DNA of 64,000 bases from Promicromonospora iranensis (lineage in GTDB: Bacteria > Actinomycetota > Actinomycetes > Actinomycetales > Cellulomonadaceae): NCBI RefSeq assembly GCF_028994775.1, contig NZ_JAJQMN010000001.1, positions 248,001 to 312,000 of the forward strand, written 5' to 3'. A model generated the notes under the pieces. The model had not been told where the DNA came from and ran no database searches. It saw only the letters and a list, made by a program, of their open reading frames with translations. Each line of letters opens with the position of its first letter. The stretch's first letter is position 1. This document shows, in pieces, positions 62,845-64,000 of this stretch. A program made the position numbers and the translations under genes.

Positions 62845-62894
62845 GGGGCAACAAGTGGCAACTCGTTGTCCGCCGTCACCCCGGACCGCATAGT
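62845..62894 (+). promoter_or_regulatory. LacI-controlled promoter of the PA14-domain gene
   Basis: 27-bp operator 62845-62871, ending in -35 TTGTCC (62866-62871), then 17 bases to -10 CATAGT (62889-62894). Same elements as 61172-61219 in mirror orientation. Confidence 0.78.
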
Positions 62895-62936
62895 GACGGA
62901 GCGTGCCCACGTCCCCGGCGTCCGGGAACGGTCGCA

Positions 62937-62978
62937 CGCAGGCAAGTTCTCGCAGGCAAGTTCTCGCAGGCAAAGTCT
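62937..62978 (+). repeat. 14-bp tandem repeat x3 in the leader of the PA14 gene
   Basis: CGCAGGCAAGTTCT twice exactly, then CGCAGGCAAAGTCT. Lies in the predicted 5' leader, 18 bases before the start codon. Could affect translation; probably slippage. Confidence 0.85.
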
Positions 62979-62996
62979 CAATGGAGAGGCAGGCCC

Positions 62997-64000
62997 ATGG
63001 AACGCAGATCGACCCACCGCACGCTCGCCGCGATGCTCGGCGTGCTCGTGCTGCCGCTCACGGTGCTGCCGGCGCAGGCCGACACCCAGGGCCTGGCGCA
63101 CGCAGCCGCCGACCCCACACGGCCGCAGGAACCGGGCGTCACGCTCCGGGTGTTCGACGTCCAGGTCCCGCTGGAGGACTACTGCACGCTCAAGCCCGGC
63201 CAGACGCCGAACATCGACAAGCTGATGCCGACGATCGACTGGCGCACGACCGCGGACTTCGGGCTCGCCGACCGGTTCGTCACCGAGGTCACCGGCTACC
63301 TGGACGTCCCCTCCGCCGGCACCTACGACTTCCGGCTCACCAGCGACGACGGCGCGCGGCTGCTGCTCGACGACACCCTCGTCGTCGACCACCCGGGCAG
63401 GCACGGGGCCACCCCGAAGGACGGGTCGGCCGCGCTGGAGGCCGGGTACCACTCGCTGCGCATCGACCACTTCGACGGCGACTTCGACCAGCGGCTCACG
63501 CTGGAGTGGCGCCCGCCGGGCGCCACGGGCTTCGCCGTGGTGCCGAGCTCGGTGCTGAGCACCGACGCCGACGTCACACGGGTCACCTCGCCGGGCCGCA
63601 AGTCCTGCGAGGGCGTCACCGAGGCCCCGGGCGACGGCCTGCCGCTGACCGAGGTGCACCCCGACTACACGCTGACCGACCTGCGCCCGGACGGGTTCGA
63701 GCCGCAGGTCACCGGCATGGACTGGCTGCCGGACGGCCGCATGGCCATCGCCACCTGGGGCGGCGACCGCGAGACGGTGCTCGGCGAGGTGTACCTGGTT
63801 GACAACGTCACGGGTGACGCCGGCGCCGAGGACGTGACGTACACGAAGATCGCCGAGGAGCTCGAGGAACCGATGGGCCTCAAGGTCGTCGACGGCAGCA
63901 TCTACGTGTCCGAGAAGGACGGCCTGACCGAGCTCGTCGACACCGACGGCGACGAGGTCACCGACGAGTACCGCTCGGTCGCGACCTGGCCGTTCGGTGG
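62997..64000 (+). CDS. Secreted PA14-domain protein with sorbosone-dehydrogenase-like propeller, partial
   Basis: At least 334 residues, open to the end of the window; ATG at 62997 after GGAGAGG. Signal peptide (LAAMLGVLVLPLTVLPAQA), a PA14 domain at about 45-180 (YLDVPSAGTYDFRLTSDDGA, LEAGYHSLRIDHFDGDF) that usually binds carbohydrate, then the start of a propeller (VTGMDWLPDGRMAIATWGGD, EEPMGLKVVDGSIYVSEKDG) of the PQQ-dependent sugar dehydrogenase-like type. The rest lies outside. Shares the LacI operator with the ABC/Gfo operon, so secretion, uptake and oxidation of one carbohydrate may be coordinated. Confidence 0.88.
   Translation, partial: MERRSTHRTLAAMLGVLVLPLTVLPAQADTQGLAHAAADPTRPQEPGVTLRVFDVQVPLEDYCTLKPGQTPNIDKLMPTIDWRTTADFGLADRFVTEVTGYLDVPSAGTYDFRLTSDDGARLLLDDTLVVDHPGRHGATPKDGSAALEAGYHSLRIDHFDGDFDQRLTLEWRPPGATGFAVVPSSVLSTDADVTRVTSPGRKSCEGVTEAPGDGLPLTEVHPDYTLTDLRPDGFEPQVTGMDWLPDGRMAIATWGGDRETVLGEVYLVDNVTGDAGAEDVTYTKIAEELEEPMGLKVVDGSIYVSEKDGLTELVDTDGDEVTDEYRSVATWPFG

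Overview
The window reads as a chromosomal segment of a high-GC actinobacterium. Codon third positions are almost all G/C, several starts look leaderless, and a G5/DUF348-type resuscitation-promoting factor, ALF-repeat protein, GH95 fucosidase and many LacI/ROK-controlled sugar ABC transporters are present. A soil or plant-associated Micrococcales member (Promicromonosporaceae/Cellulomonadaceae-like) is my inference, not something the sequence proves. I see no rRNA or tRNA gene, CRISPR array, transposase or integrase.

Layout. 1-1157: end of a sugar ABC permease pair. 1231-7353: TetR regulator, acyl-CoA dehydrogenase and divergent enoyl-CoA hydratase, SpoU-type RNA methyltransferase, two tandem double-GNAT acetyltransferases. 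7541-13599: a translationally coupled PotABCD-like ABC operon ending in an unusual adenosine-deaminase-family enzyme, with a divergent LacI regulator and two LacI-type operators. 13625-19239: DUF554 membrane protein, an SDR, and divergent metH, probably leaderless.

19240-28950: accessory block bounded by a 33-bp imperfect direct repeat of the metH 3' end (30/33). It holds a set of three secreted proteins transcribed together: a trypsin fold with His and Ser of the triad replaced, fused to a predicted seven-bladed propeller; a small secreted protein; and a Tat-exported 1158-residue ALF-repeat/alanine-rich protein. An orphan LuxR-type regulator lies upstream. Next come one copy of a duplicated secreted-protein gene and decayed nucleotide-metabolism genes (kinase N-terminus, exonuclease C-terminus, frameshifted HAD phosphatase). 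29095-34894: membrane-anchored Rpf, YdcF/SanA-like protein, second copy of the duplicated gene (533-bp repeat, about five differences), membrane-anchored alpha/beta hydrolase, DUF1684-SnoaL fusion.

34967-39913: XRE-cupin regulator, CoA-disulfide reductase with rhodanese domain, EthD protein, MerR remnant and DHA2 exporter. Three promoters share a TTTGCC-N5-GGCAAA-type operator and conserved flanks. 39978-46825: fucoside utilisation locus (GH95, two permeases, binding protein, ROK repressor). 46893-50359: CNNM/CBS protein, then a TetR mini-regulon (DUF6463 protein, SnoaL protein) with matching operators. 50402-57138: FAD monooxygenase, carboxylesterase, metallo-hydrolase, large LAL/LuxR regulator with an Arg in Walker A. 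57140-64000: NitT/TauT-type ABC operon with a Gfo/Idh/MocA dehydrogenase, a LacI regulator, and a secreted PA14-domain protein running off the end. Both outward promoters carry the same 27-bp operator in opposite orientations.
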